Below are positions 49,691 through 60,351 of a DNA stretch of 64,000 bases, one piece after another. Below the pieces are notes generated by a model that saw nothing but the letters and a program-made list of their open reading frames with translations, did no database searches and was not told the DNA's origin. A program made the translations under genes and the position numbers. This stretch comes from Heterodera schachtii (taxonomy: Eukaryota > Nematoda > Chromadorea > Rhabditida > Heteroderidae). The DNA lies in contig SIJG01000084.1 of NCBI GenBank assembly GCA_023374025.1, positions 241,159 through 305,158 on the forward strand, given 5' to 3'. How positions within the stretch are numbered: position 1 is the first letter of the stretch; each line of letters opens with the position of its first letter.

Positions 49691-50165
49691 AAAAAAGAAT
49701 GCGTTTTTTTTTGCATTTTAATCAAAATAAAGTCGCAGAAAAAATGGTTAAAAAACTAAAAATCCTCGCCCTATTCATTAGTAAAAGCTTTTTAATGTAA
49801 GAGATAATTTGTTATTGTTCGGCCCTTGATAATTGTAAGTAAATAATCAATTTATTGATTGGAGACAAAAAAATAATAATATTTATTGTACAGAGAAAGA
49901 ATGAACTATGGAAATGGGCGGGGGTCATAATTTGGGGAGGAATTATGTGTCTGACATCAAAATACATAGGGGGCAGACATAATTAAATAGGCGAAATAGT
50001 GTGGGATGATGACTCAGAGATCACAGATCTGAGAATTTGTCCTCATTTTGTGGTTTTTTGATAGGTCAATTAGGATTTTTTATTTTGAAATGAGGATTTT
50101 TGTGGCTTTTTGAGAAATTTGAGAATTTTTGAGGCTATGGGGAAAATCGTCAGAATCTGTTAAAT
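49691..50165. other. Unassigned stretch
   Basis: AT-rich with a GC-richer patch at 49910-50010 (GGGCGGGGGTCATAATTTGG); no ORF or repeat match that I can support. Confidence 0.4.
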
Positions 50166-50173
50166 AATATTGA

Positions 50174-50538
50174 CGGGTCGGGGTAGTTTTCGTACGGGCC
50201 GTTTTCGTACGAGCCCAAGTTTTTGGCTATAACTTTTTTCTTTGTCGACCAAATCCAACATTTTTGGTATCATTCTATAGCCCTTAGTGTTCTCTATTAG
50301 CCTGTAAAATTTTGAAAAATTTTGTTAAGGTTCAAAAAAGTTATGGTCAGAAGAGTTCAAAAAACCAAATTTTCCACCTTTTTTGGCCGAACTTTTTTTA
50401 AACGTGACTTTTTGGAATTTTGCAGGCTAATAAAGCATCTGAAAGGCTTTCGAAAGATACTAACAATGTTAGATTTGGTTGACAAAGAAAAAAGTTATAG
50501 TCAAAAAACATGTGCTCGTACGAAAACGGCCTGGCCCG
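50174..50538. mobile_element. Palindromic element, CGGG ends, 8-bp target duplication
   Basis: Flanked by identical AATATTGA at 50166-50173 and 50539-50546. Ends are CGGGTCGGGG and the complement of CGGGCCAGGC, followed on both sides by GTTTTCGTACG. Inner arms carry GGCTATAACTTTTTTCTTTG / CAAAGAAAAAAGTTATAGTC and the CTCTATTAGCCTGTAAAATT module. 365 bp, no coding capacity. The TIR does not follow the hAT YARNG pattern, so the superfamily is open. Confidence 0.85.
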
Positions 50539-50619
50539 AATATTGACGATCATTAATAATTTGGGTTTTAAATAAAATTCGAGATGCCAAAATATGTACT
50601 AAAATATGTGTTAAAAATA

Positions 50620-50742
50620 GGGTTCGAGCCCCGTGGGCGGGGGTGGCTTTTCACGGGGGCGGGGGATTGCGGGGGTCAGAGTCGCGGGGGCGGGGACGGG
50701 GGTGACCAAATGACTCGCCCCCGGGGACGGGGGCGGGGGTTT
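50620..50742. repeat. GGGGGCGGGG word array
   Basis: AGGGTTCGAGCCCCGTGGGC opens a dense array of CGGGGGCGGGGAC words. Its mirror type at 53040-53190 ends in GGGGCTCGAACCCTAG, so both share the same end sequence in opposite orientation. The minus frame at 50611-50871 is repeat-derived. Confidence 0.8.
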
Positions 50743-50746
50743 GCGT

Positions 50747-51228
50747 TTAATTATCGGTAATAGTAAGGCTGGTCCCCCCCTTTTTTCGAAATTTTTTTTT
50801 ATGTTTTCAAAAGTCATAAAAACATGTTTACAAGTCTTTTCGGGGTCGCTGAGCACGAATCCGGCATCCATTTCGGCCTATTCCTAATCCCGGACTCGAA
50901 TTCGAACAAAAAGTCGAAAATTAAAAATTTTTCATTTTTGGTCTAAGAGCAATTTAAATGATCTTTTATTGAATTAATAATGACTTTGACTTCATTGCTG
51001 TGTATTTAAAAAAGTTTGAAACCAAAAACCTGAAATTCGAAAATTTGAATTTTCGACTTTTTGTTCGAATTCGGGTCCGGATTAGGAATAGGCCGAAATG
51101 GATGCCGGATTCGTGCTCAGCGACCCCGAAAAGCCTTGGAAACATGTTTTCATGACTTTTGAAAATATAAAAAAAAATTTCGAAAAAAGGGGGGGGGGGG
51201 GGGACCAGCCTTACTATTACCTAATTAT
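50747..51228. mobile_element. Palindromic element containing poly-G/C
   Basis: Left arm about 50747-50930, right arm about 51045-51228: GGTAATAGTAAGGCTGGTCC and its complement at the tips, then TCGCTGAGCACGAATCCGGC and GAATTCGAACAAAAAGTCGA mirrored towards the centre. Related to 5300-6115. Confidence 0.8.
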
Positions 51229-51298
51229 CTCCAAAAAATTTCACAAAAATTAATTTTTTTTTTTTTTTGAATGATGTGTTTGGCTCGGTGATGAGCCG

Positions 51299-52031
51299 TT
51301 ATAAAAAAGCCATCAAAAAGGGCGTTATAAAAAAAACCATCAAATGAAAATTTCGAACAAAAAACTATCTGTAACTTTTGTTGAAGTCTACCAAATTAGA
51401 CATTATTTATATCATTCGATAGCCCTAACATTTCTCTATTAGCTCTCCTAAATTTCAAAAAATTTGGCCGAGGTTAAGCAAAGTTATGGCTATAAATACA
51501 TATGTGGCCAGGTTTTCGTATATTTTTGGCCATAACTTTTTTGAAACCCAACGAAATTTTTTGAAATTTTGCAGGCTAATAGAGGACACATAGGGCTAGC
51601 GAATGATATCAAGATCACTTTATTTTTTTCGTTCTAAGAATGTTTTGATCAGAATTTTTGATGATCAAAATAATTTTATTTTTAATTAAAAATTTCTGTT
51701 AGAAATTAATTTTGTCTTTAATTTCTTGCTATTATTCGATAGTTCTAAGTGTCCTCTATTATCCTGTAAAATTTCAAAAAATTTCGTTATGTTTCAAAAA
51801 AGTTATGGCCAAAAATATTCGAAAACCTGGCCACATGTGTACTTATGGCCATAACTTTGCTCAACCTTGGCCAAATTTTTCGAAATTTAGGAGAGCTAAT
51901 AGAGAAATGTTAGGGCTATCGAATGATATAAATAATGTCTAATTTGGTAGACTTTAACAAAAGAGTTTTTTGTTCGAAATTTTCATTTGATGGTTTTTTT
52001 TATAACGCCCTTTTTGATGGCTTTTTTATAA
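51299..52031. mobile_element. Large palindrome, arms of about 320 bp
   Basis: TTATAAAAAAGCCATCAAAA at 51299 returns inverted as CTTTTTGATGGCTTTTTTAT ending at 52031. The arms stay complementary through ATCATTCGATAGCCCTAACA, TTGGCCGAGGTTAAGCAAAG and GGCTAATAGAGGACACATAG to a loop at about 51620-51710. No protein. Confidence 0.85.
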
Positions 52032-52035
52032 TGAC

Positions 52036-52657
52036 TAGGGCTGTGACTTTTAGTGACCAAAAATCTCGAAATAGTTAACTAAAATAGTGAGCAAAAATGC
52101 CAAAATAGTGACAAAAAGTCCAAAATAGTGACGAATAGTGACATAATTTTTAGCCAAAATTGAGCAAAAAATAATTTTTATTCACTAGTTGCAGTTGCAA
52201 ATGAGTTACATTTCCTTTCTTACATTTTTTTTTAGCAAATATTGAATTTTTAAACCAAAAATTTTGTCAAGAAAAAAAAATTTGGGGGAAAAAATTTTTA
52301 TGAAAATTTTCCAATTCTTACAAATTAGTGGTATTTTTGAAAAAATTTTTAGGTCGATTCTTAGGGGTGCTTTTTTGAAATTTTTTTGGTCGATTCTTAG
52401 GGGTGTATTTTTTGGTTTTATTCCATTTTTGTTAAGGAATTTTGCCAAAAATGTCAAAATAGTGAAAAAATAGTGACAAAACGCCAAAATAGTGATTTTT
52501 AACTATTTTAGTGACGAAGTCGCCAAAATAGTGATTTCTAGTGACCGATAATGACATCAGAATCGAAAATTTTTAATGCGGAAATGCGTTTTTTGAGCTC
52601 CTTTCTTCAAATCAATTGAGCAAAAAAAATAGTTAAAACCTAAAATTCACAGCCCTA
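52036..52657. mobile_element. hAT-like MITE with AAATAGTGAC words, 8-bp TSD
   Basis: Identical ATAATGAC octamers at 52028-52035 and 52658-52665 flank ends TAGGGCTGTGACTTTTAG and CTAAAATTCACAGCCCTA (inverted). Ends fit the hAT pattern YARNG and the 8-bp duplication fits the superfamily. Inside, AAAATAGTGAC words cluster at both ends around GATTCTTAGGGGTG units. No transposase, 622 bp. It inserted at the right tip of the 51299-52031 palindrome. Confidence 0.88.
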
Positions 52658-52846
52658 ATAATGACATAGCACCTTTGGCTCCACATTCCTTTATTCGATA
52701 TATCACCTCGATTTTAGCCAAATTTTTCAGAAATTTTCCTCTTTTAGTTATAAATAATGCATTACCACAAATAAGAACATTTCTTAGAAATAAGAACATA
52801 AAGAAAAACCCTGTATTAATTGGAAAATAAAATAAAATTAAAAGAA

Positions 52847-52917
52847 ACGTCAGCCGGTGTCGAACTCATAACAAAAAGGACTGTTAATTTTGAAGCACTA
52901 ACCACTAATCCACAAAT
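52847..52917 (-). repeat. tRNA-derived sequence (SINE-like or tRNA pseudogene)
   Basis: The minus strand reads GTGGATTAGTGGTTAGTGC, an A-box-like tRNA D-arm, and 34 bases on GAGTTCGACACC, a B-box, followed by TTTCTTTTAA as a possible Pol III stop. The acceptor and anticodon stems do not close, so it is not a working tRNA. Confidence 0.5.
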
Positions 52918-53039
52918 ATATTTAAAAATGAAAATAAAATTCACTTTATTTCATAAAATTTGTCGAACGGATAAAAAAAAAATTCAAAATTTATAAATTT
53001 TTTGCCTTTTATCCACGAATATGTCATTCTCAGGGGTGT

Positions 53040-53190
53040 ATTTTTCACCCCCGCGCCCCCGCGGGGGTGAAGGTCGCGGGGGCGGGGAATGCGGGGGTCT
53101 GAATCACGGGGACGGGGACGGGGGTGAGCCCCAAAAACCTGTCCCGTCCCCTGGGACGGGGGCGGGGGCGGGGCTCGAACCCTAGTTAAA
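53040..53190. repeat. GCGGGGGCGGGG word array
   Basis: Dense G-rich words ending GGGGCTCGAACCCTAG, in opposite orientation to 50620-50742. The 92-codon minus frame across it is not a gene. Confidence 0.8.
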
Positions 53191-53990
53191 AATTGGAAAA
53201 ATCCAGAATATTTTTGCATAAATCTTTATCATTTTTGCCCGCACATTGCAAAACAAATACATTTCAAGGTGTTATAAAGTAAAATTAATCTTTTTTTTTT
53301 GTAAATTGAATGCTCCAGCAGATTGAATTTGATTTATAAATTTTTGGGCACGAAACAAATAAAGAAACTTTTAAAAATGCTATAAGAAATGACAAGAAAG
53401 TTGATTTTTAATGGTATATTTTTCTGGCAGATTTTCTCAAAATGGCAAAATATGTTTAAAATAAGTGCCAAACTCTGAAATATCTGCGATATGTTTTTTT
53501 TTGTGCCAAAAGGCCAAATTATGTGTTTTTTTAAGTCACTCAAAAGCAAAAAACTGTGGCACCATCATCTAAAGGACGGCATAAAATTTAAAAAAATAGG
53601 ATTCCAGCAGTTGAATAAAGCCATAAAATTTCATTCCAGCGAAACATATAAACCTTTTGGATAAAATTTATTAATTTTCATTGCATATGATACAATTTTT
53701 AAATGTCTTGAGTTTAATGGAATTTTTTTTTGTCTCGACCTAATGAAAAGGATTTTTTATTAATTACCCTAATGATTAACAAGTTTTGTTTTATTAATTA
53801 AAAATTTTTAAATTTTTCACCGTTCATATTATTGCCATAATGTTGAAAATTAAATAAACAAAAATTTTAAAGAAATTTATATAAAAAAATAAAAAATAAT
53901 AATAAAATAGGAAAAGAAGACAGAACAATTCTTTTGAAAAATCAATTGGAAATGGGAAGCAATCATAAGAAGAAACGACCGGATTTTTGA
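53191..53990. other. AT-rich stretch
   Basis: No supportable gene; short minus frames at 53334-53549 and 53877-54080 are AT-biased and unconvincing. Confidence 0.45.
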
Positions 53991-53994
53991 ATAG

Positions 53995-54240
53995 TCAAAA
54001 AATTTGTAAAAATGGAGACAAATTGAAAATACCGAATTTGTCATCAAATTCACCTTCCAGAGTTTTTCTTTCATTTTCATCTTTTGCTTTTGTTAATGCT
54101 TTTTCCAATTTCCTTTTTTCTTTCTTGGCATTTTCTTTTGTCTTTTGGCATCTTTTTCCATTTTTTCTCAAATTCTTCCCTAAGAATGGTAATTGCAATT
54201 TAATTTTTGTTTGATGATGATTTTGTCCTTTTTCCTTCAT
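53995..54240 (-). CDS. Lysine/glutamate-rich coiled-coil-like ORF, uncertain
   Basis: ATG at 54238-54240 begins MKEKGQNHHQTKIKLQLPF and continues into ENAKKEKRKLEKALTKAKDE and LEGEFDDKFGIFNLSP before TGA. The heptad-like K/E segment suggests a coiled coil or a low-complexity exon. An acceptor-like CATTCTTAG lies within, so exon limits may differ. The tandem duplication begins inside it (54195): the second unit repeats only the first 15 or so codons, so any gene there is truncated. No homology recognised. Confidence 0.35.
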   Translation of the reverse strand: MKEKGQNHHQTKIKLQLPFLGKNLRKNGKRCQKTKENAKKEKRKLEKALTKAKDENERKTLEGEFDDKFGIFNLSPFLQIF

Positions 54241-54639
54241 TTTACTGTCCGCCGTTCGTTCTCCGTTTAAAATTTATTTTCCCTTTTTTATGTTTTTTTG
54301 TACCGTAATTTTTTCCTTTTCATTTTCTGTCCTTTTGCTAATCCGTTTTTTTCTTTTTTTCATTTTCTCTCTCTTTAATTATTTATTAATTTAATTCCTC
54401 TTTGTTTTCCAATTCGATATTCAGCAAATTGGTTTCAGCTTTCCAAAAACTTGTGAATCATGACTCAGTCTTTGGACAAAATAAAATAAACTGTCAGTAA
54501 AATTTCCTATAATAAAAATTGGCTTCACCAATGGTGAAAATTGTTTCGACGCCTTCGGATTTTTAACTTAAATTTTTAAAATATATTAATGTGATTCTAA
54601 GCCTATTTAGTTTATTTTATGGTATTTTGTGCCTATTCA

Positions 54640-54915
54640 TCATTTACGAAGAATTTTTCCAAAAAATAAGCCATAATTTTGGTTTTTTATACGTATTTCG
54701 GGACTTTTTTCCACGAATTGAATCAGCTCGCCGAGACCATCTCTAAAACCCAATGACCATTCTCGATCGATCGGTATAAGATCAATCAAATAGAAGAGGA
54801 AGAGCCATAACCCCCGCTCTCTTCTCCCACTATTTCGTTTATTCCTTTTCTCGGTCAATGTTCTCTCATTCCTTTCTCTCCATGTCTGACCAAACTGAAT
54901 TCGACAATTTTCCAT
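54640..54915 (-). CDS. Open frame of 91 codons, doubtful
   Basis: ATG at 54913-54915, reading MENCRIQFGQTWRERNERTL and later DLIPIDREWSLGFRDGLGEL to TGA. The same stretch in unit B (about 58455-58735) is broken by single-base indels, so the frame is not conserved between the duplicates; it overlaps the start of a CT microsatellite. It may be a gene decayed in one copy, or chance. Confidence 0.2.
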   Translation of the reverse strand: MENCRIQFGQTWRERNERTLTEKRNKRNSGRRERGLWLFLFYLIDLIPIDREWSLGFRDGLGELIQFVEKSPEIRIKNQNYGLFFGKILRK

Positions 54916-54939
54916 TTTTCTCAGTTACTCCAGTCTCTC

Positions 54940-55049
<110 letters not shown>

Positions 55050-55297
55050 CTTTCTCACTTCCACAACTGCACTATCTCTTGCTTTCGCTCTCTCCATAAG
55101 CACACTCTCTCTTCCTGCAAATCTTATACTCTCTCTCTTCTCTCAATCTCTCTTAATTTCCCTCTCTCTCTCCACCAATTTCCAACCAGCTACCAACAAA
55201 AAGAGCATTAATGTGAATAGGCATGACATTTCATAAAGGGATAAAATTTGGCATCTATTAGCCAGAAAATCAATCTTTATTCAAAGAAAGCAAAGCA

Positions 55298-55738
55298 TTG
55301 CAGGTACAGGTACAGGCAAAATTGTTACAATACAGGTACAGGTACCGTTATAGGTACAGGTACATGTACAGGTACAGGTACATGTATAGGTACAGTTATA
55401 GGTACAGGTACATATACAGTACAGGTACATGTACAGGTACCGTTATAGGTACAGGTACATGTACAGGTACAGGTACATGTATAGGTACAGTTATAGGTAC
55501 AGGCACATGTACAGGTACAGGTACATGTATAGGTACAGTTATAGGTACAGGCACATGTACAGGTACATGTATAGGTACAGTTATAGGTACAGGCACATGT
55601 ACAGGTACAGTTATAGGTACATGTACATGTACAGGTACAGGTACATGTATAGGTACAGTTATAGGTACAGGTACATATACAGTACAGGTACATGTACAAG
55701 TACAGTTATAGGTACAGGTACATGTGGTACAGGTGCAG
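55298..55738. repeat. GGTACA-word array, unit A
   Basis: Hexamers GGTACA, with GTTATA, GGCACA and TGTATA variants, grouped into higher-order units of about 42-54 bases (CATGTACAGGTACAGGTACA, then TGTATAGGTACAGTTATAGG). All long frames on both strands here are repeat shadows. Confidence 0.95.
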
Positions 55739-55790
55739 ACCGGGCCCTCGGGCTTTTGTCCGGGACCGGGACCAACCGGGAAATTTTAAA
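55738..55790. repeat. GGGACC array, unit A
   Basis: GACCGGGCCCTCGGGC and CCGGGACCGGGACCAACCGG; the matching block in unit B is longer and preceded by TAGGGTTGTACGGGACC. Confidence 0.8.
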
Positions 55791-56049
55791 AATTCAAAAA
55801 ATTTCAAAAAAAAAAAATCAAATTTTAATTTATTTCAAGTGAAAAAATACAAAATTAATTTTTTATTTTGCTATTTATTTTATAAAACGCAAAAGTTAAA
55901 GTTAAAGCTAAATTAAATTAATAAATTTTCAAACCGAATTTTCTTTAATTATTTCAAACAATTAATCAATTGACCCGAACCCCGGTCATTTTTCCAGTCC
56001 CGAATCCCGATATTTTTTTGGACGCGCGGCAACCCAGTATGTGGTGTAC

Positions 56050-56097
56050 GGACATTTCGCCAACTGGACATTTCGCCAACTGGACGTTTTGCCAACT
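56050..56097 (+). repeat. 16-bp tandem repeat x3, unit A
   Basis: GGACATTTCGCCAACT twice and GGACGTTTTGCCAACT once. Confidence 0.95.
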
Positions 56098-56282
56098 AGT
56101 ATAAAAAGATTTTATGCTATATTCATGAGTTAGATACAAAAATAAACGAAGCATTGGAAAATAAAAATGAATTGCAATTAATTGACATATTTAGTAAGAT
56201 TCAAAAACCTTTTTGTCATCAAATTATCATTCTTTTCACTTTTTGTGTCAAGGTTTTTGAATTTTTATTTGTCCATCCAAAC

Positions 56283-56956
56283 TAGAGAATGGCAAATCAA
56301 CCTTTTTATTGCTTTTTGCGGAGTATCAATTTAAATGTTGATATTTAATTAAATCAACTAACATTATGGCATCAACGCAAATATCAACGTAATTTTTAAA
56401 AATTGCGCTAATTTTTTAAAATTTAAATGAGCGGTATATAATTTTATTGCGAGAGATAACGCAAAAATGAGAGAGTGCTGGATCTCAGTCCCAGTCATAC
56501 AAAACATTTTTGATGAAGGAGGGTAGAGAAAATAATTCCAATAGAGAGCGCAATGGGTAGGGAGTTCATGTCTCTTCTTCGCTTATTCTTTTGGTAAGAG
56601 ACGCAGATTCCTCGCTATGTTCTCTGTTCTCTCTCTGTCTTAAATCTCTTCCCATAACACTCTCTTTTTAATTAATTTTTCTTTATTCTTCTTCACCAAA
56701 AATGCTTTTGTATGACTGGGGCTGAATATAACACCCTCTCACTTTTCTGTTATCTCTCTCCCCATTTTATTTTTCCGCCAAAAGTCATTTTTAAAAAATT
56801 GCTTTAAATTTAAAAAAATTATCCCAATTTTAAAAATAGCGTTGATATTATGTTGATGGCATAATGTATGTTGATATTAAATAAATATCAACGTCAATGT
56901 TGATATTTATTAAAACAATATTCGCTAAGAGAAAAATGTTGATTTGCCTTTCTCTA
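56283..56956. mobile_element. hAT-like MITE, 674 bp, with empty site in duplicate
   Basis: ATCCAAAC at 56275-56282 and 56957-56964 is an 8-bp target duplication, and unit B has a single ATCCAAAC at 60179-60186 with nothing inserted. Ends are TAGAGAATGGCAAATCAAC and its near-complement, fitting the hAT YARNG rule. TTGATAT-type words are clustered near both ends. A CT-rich patch (56570-56660) lies inside. No ORF. Confidence 0.92.
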
Positions 56957-57074
56957 ATCCAAACTAAAATAAGATTCTAATAAGAACTTTCAACTGTTCG
57001 CGAAATATTTGAGTCTACAAGAGCCAAAAAATGCAGGCAAGCTTGAAATCGGACGCGCAGAACATCTCCAGTAA

Positions 57075-57129
57075 AGCATTTGTGCGAACGGCAAATTGGG
57101 ATCCGCATCATTGCCATCCGATTCATTAC
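57075..57129 (-). pseudogene. BTB-gene exon-2 fragment, unit A
   Basis: CATTTGTGCGAACGGCAAAT then GGGATCCGCATCATTGCCAT aligns with 48067-48120 of the BTB gene (ATTTGTGCCAAAGGCAAATA). It covers the end of the pentapeptide array and the following linker, then is cut by a TAGGG element at 57130. Confidence 0.75.
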
Positions 57130-58015
57130 TAGGGCTAATATTTATAGGTGCTAAAAACTGCCGAAATAGGTAGGTTTTAGGTCCTAAAAAACCCCAAAAT
57201 TGGTGCTAAAAATGGGAAAATAGGTGCCAAAAAGTTCCGAATTTAGGGGTGTAAAATCGAAAATTTTCTTCAAAAAGCAGAAATATTATGCCATATAATT
57301 AATGAGATACATAATTTTCAAAATCAAAAATTCTCATCAAGAAAATAAACAAATAAATTTTGGAGATGAATTTTTGAGAAATTTTTCATTTCTCAGGGGT
57401 ATATTTTTGAAAATTTTCAGTTCGATTCTTAGGGGTATATTTTTGAAAATTTTCAGTTCGATTCTTAGGGGTCTATTTTTCCTTTTTATTGCATTTTTGT
57501 TAACAAATTTTGGGCAAAACGCCAAAATAGTTGAAAATAAGTAGGGCTTCTTTTTTTAGGCACAAAAAATCGCGAAATAGGCACCTAAAATAGGCAAAAA
57601 AAAAAACGCAAAATAGGCATTAAATAGGCACAAAAATCCTCAAATAGGCACTAAAATAGACAAAAAAAAAATTTTTATTAACGCTTTTTAGGTATTAAAA
57701 CAAGTAAAAATTAATTAAAAAATTATTTTGCATATATTTCAATTGTTTTAGATTTGTTTTCGACAAAAATAATTTTTTAAACCAAAATTTAATGAAGAAA
57801 AAATAATTAATTTTTGGGGAAGAATTTTTGTGAAAATTTTTTTTCAATTCTTAGGGGTCTATTTTCTTAAATTTTTAGGTCGATTCTTAGGGGTATATTT
57901 TTCATTTTATTGCATTTTTGGTAAGGATTTTTCCCAAAATCCTGAAAAATCGTCAAAAATGGCGAATAGGCACAAAAATAGGCAAATAGGCATTAAGCCA
58001 AAAAGTCCAAAATAG
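57130..58015. mobile_element. Nested TAGGG MITEs, truncated by the duplication junction (unit A)
   Basis: The outer element starts TAGGGCTAATATTTATAGG at 57130 after TTCATTAC; the inner starts TAGGGCTTCTTTTTTTAGGC at 57542 after AAAATAAG. Both lose their right ends at the junction near 58015. Full versions are in unit B. Confidence 0.85.
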
Positions 58016-58747
58016 GCAATTTAATTTTTGTTTGATGATGATTTTGTCCTTTTTCCTTCATTTTACTGTCCGCCGTTCGTTCTCCGTTTAAAATTATTTT
58101 CCCTTTTTTATGTTTTTTTTTGTACCGTAATTTTTTCCTTTTCATTTTCTGTCCTTTTGCTAATCCGTTTTTTTTCTTTTTTTCATTTTCTCTCTCTTTA
58201 ATTATTTATTAATTTTAATTCCTCTTTGTTTTCCATTCGATATTCAGCAAATTGGTTCAGCTTTCCAAAAACTTGTGAATCATGACTCAGTCTTTGGACA
58301 AAATTAAAATAAACTGGTCAGTAAAATTTCCTATAATAAAAATTGGCTTCACCAATGGTGAAAATTGTTTCGACGCCTTCGGATTTTAACTTAAATTTTT
58401 AAATATATTAATGTGATTCTAAGCCTATTTAGTTTATTTTATGGTATTGTGCCTATTCTCATTACGAAGAATTTTTTCCAAAAATAAGCCATAATTTTGG
58501 TTTTTTATACGTATTTCGGGACTTTTTTCACGAATGAATCAGCTCGCCGAGACCATCTCTAAAACCCCAATGACCATTCTCGATCGATCGGTATAAGATC
58601 AATCAAATAGAAGAGGAAGAGCCATAACCCCGCTCTCTCTTCTCCCACTATTCGTTTATTCCTTTCTCGGTCAATGTTCTCTCATTCCTTTCTCTCCATG
58701 TCTGACCAACTGAATTCGACAATTTTCCATTTTTTCTCAGTTACTCC

Positions 58748-58807
58748 AGTCTCTCTCTCTCAATCTCTCTCTACCTCTCTCTCTCTCTCTCTCTCAATCT
58801 CTCTCTT

Positions 58808-58855
<48 letters not shown>

Positions 58856-58865
58856 ATCTCTTTCT
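58748..58865. repeat. CT microsatellite, unit B
   Basis: A shorter and more interrupted CT tract than in unit A (CTCAATCTCTCT, CTCTATCT). Confidence 0.9.
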
Positions 58866-59103
58866 CACTTCCACAACTGCACTATCTCTTGCTTCGCTCT
58901 CTCCATAAGCCACTCTCTCTTCCTGCAAATCTTATACTCTCTCTCTTCTCTCAATCTCTCTTAATTTCCCTCTCTCTCTCCACCAATTTCCAACCAGCTA
59001 CCAACAAAAGAGCATTAATGTGAATAGGCATGACATTTCATAAGGGATAAATTTGGCATCTATTAGCCAGAAAATCAATCTTTATTCAAAGAAAGCAAAG
59101 CAT

Positions 59104-59420
59104 TGCAGGTACAGGTACAGGCAAAATTGTTACAATACAGGTACAGGTACCGTTATAGGTACAGGTACATGTACAGGTACAGGTACATGTATAGGTACAG
59201 TTATAGGTACAGGTACATATACAGTACAGGTACATGTACAGGTACCGTTATAGGTACAGGTACATGTACAGGTACAGGTACATGTATAGGTACAGTTATA
59301 GGTACAGGCACATGTACAGGTACAGGTACATGTATAGGTACAGTTATAGGTACAGGCACATGTACAGGTACAGTTATAGGTACATGTTAAATACAGGTCC
59401 AGGTACATGTACAGGTAGAT
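59104..59420. repeat. GGTACA-word array, unit B
   Basis: Same array as in unit A but about 120 bases shorter. Open frames across it are artefacts. Confidence 0.95.
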
Positions 59421-59459
59421 TTGGAGTTCCTATAAAATAGGACATTTGTTCCTTTTGTC

Positions 59460-59690
59460 CCGGTTCATTTTTATTTCGGTGAGTCCCGGTCCCCCACGCC
59501 CCCATTCATTATCAAAATTTGTATTTTTCGAGTCAACATATAAATCAAAATTTTTTGAAATTTAACTGAATTACAGAGAAATCATGGGCTATCTTTTATA
59601 TAAAGTAGGGTTGTACGGGACCGGGAAATTTTTTCCAAAATTGGGACCGGGCCCTCGGGCTTGTCCGGGACCGGGACCAACCGGGAAATT
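59460..59690. repeat. GGGACC arrays, unit B
   Basis: GGTGAGTCCCGGTCCCCCAC at 59478 and GGGACCGGGCCCTCGGGC at 59643 face each other across about 150 bases, with TAGGGTTGTACGGGACCGGG between. Unit A kept only the right part. Confidence 0.75.
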
Positions 59691-59953
59691 TTAAAAATTC
59701 AAAAAATTTCAAAAAAAAAAATCAAATTTTAATTTATTTCAAGTGAAAAAATACAAAATTAATTTTTTATTTTGCTATTTATTTTATAAAACGCAAAAGT
59801 TAAAGTTAAAGCTAAATTAAATTAATAAATTTTCAAACCGAATTTTCTTTAATTATTTCAAACAATTAATCGTTTGACCCGAACCCCGGTCATTTTTCCA
59901 GTCCCGAATCCCGATATTTTTTTGGACGCGCGGCAACCCAGTATGTGGTGTAC

Positions 59954-60001
59954 GGACATTTCGCCAACTGGACATTTCGCCAACTGGACGTTTTGCCAAC
60001 T
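59954..60001 (+). repeat. 16-bp tandem repeat x3, unit B
   Basis: Identical to 56050-56097. Confidence 0.95.
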
Positions 60002-60296
60002 AGTATAAAAAGATTTTATGCTATATTCATGAGTTAGATACAAAAATAAACGAAGCATTGGAAAATAAAAATGAATTGCAATTAATTGACATATTTAGTA
60101 AGATTCAAAAACCTTTTTGTCATCAAATTATCATTCTTTTCACTTTTTGTGTCAAGGTTTTTGAATTTTTATTTGTCCATCCAAACTAAAATAAGATTCT
60201 AATAAGAACTTTCAACTGTTCGCGAAATATTTGAATCTACAAGAGCCAAAAAATGCAGGCAAGCTTGAAATCGGACGCGCAGAACATCTCCAGTAA

Positions 60297-60351
60297 AGCA
60301 TTTGTGCGAACGGCAAATTGGGATCCGCATCATTGCCATCCGATTCATTAC
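60297..60351 (-). pseudogene. BTB-gene exon-2 fragment, unit B, first half
   Basis: Same remnant as 57075-57129. Its continuation lies on the other side of the MITE at 61576. Read on the minus strand the join restores the 15-bp periodicity of the pentapeptide array; the sense translation after the array, ADPNLPFAQMLYW, parallels DPYLPLAQIIHW of the intact gene. Confidence 0.8.

Noticed and set aside
55248..55842. Tyr/Arg-, Thr/Cys- and Val/Pro-rich frames of up to 137 codons, repeated at 59053-59440
   Set aside because: Translations of the GGTACA hexamer array; no start context, composition or conservation beyond the duplication.
57302..57544. 80-codon frame with repeated FLKIFSSILRGI
   Set aside because: Encoded by tandem GATTCTTAGGGGTATATTTT units within a MITE.
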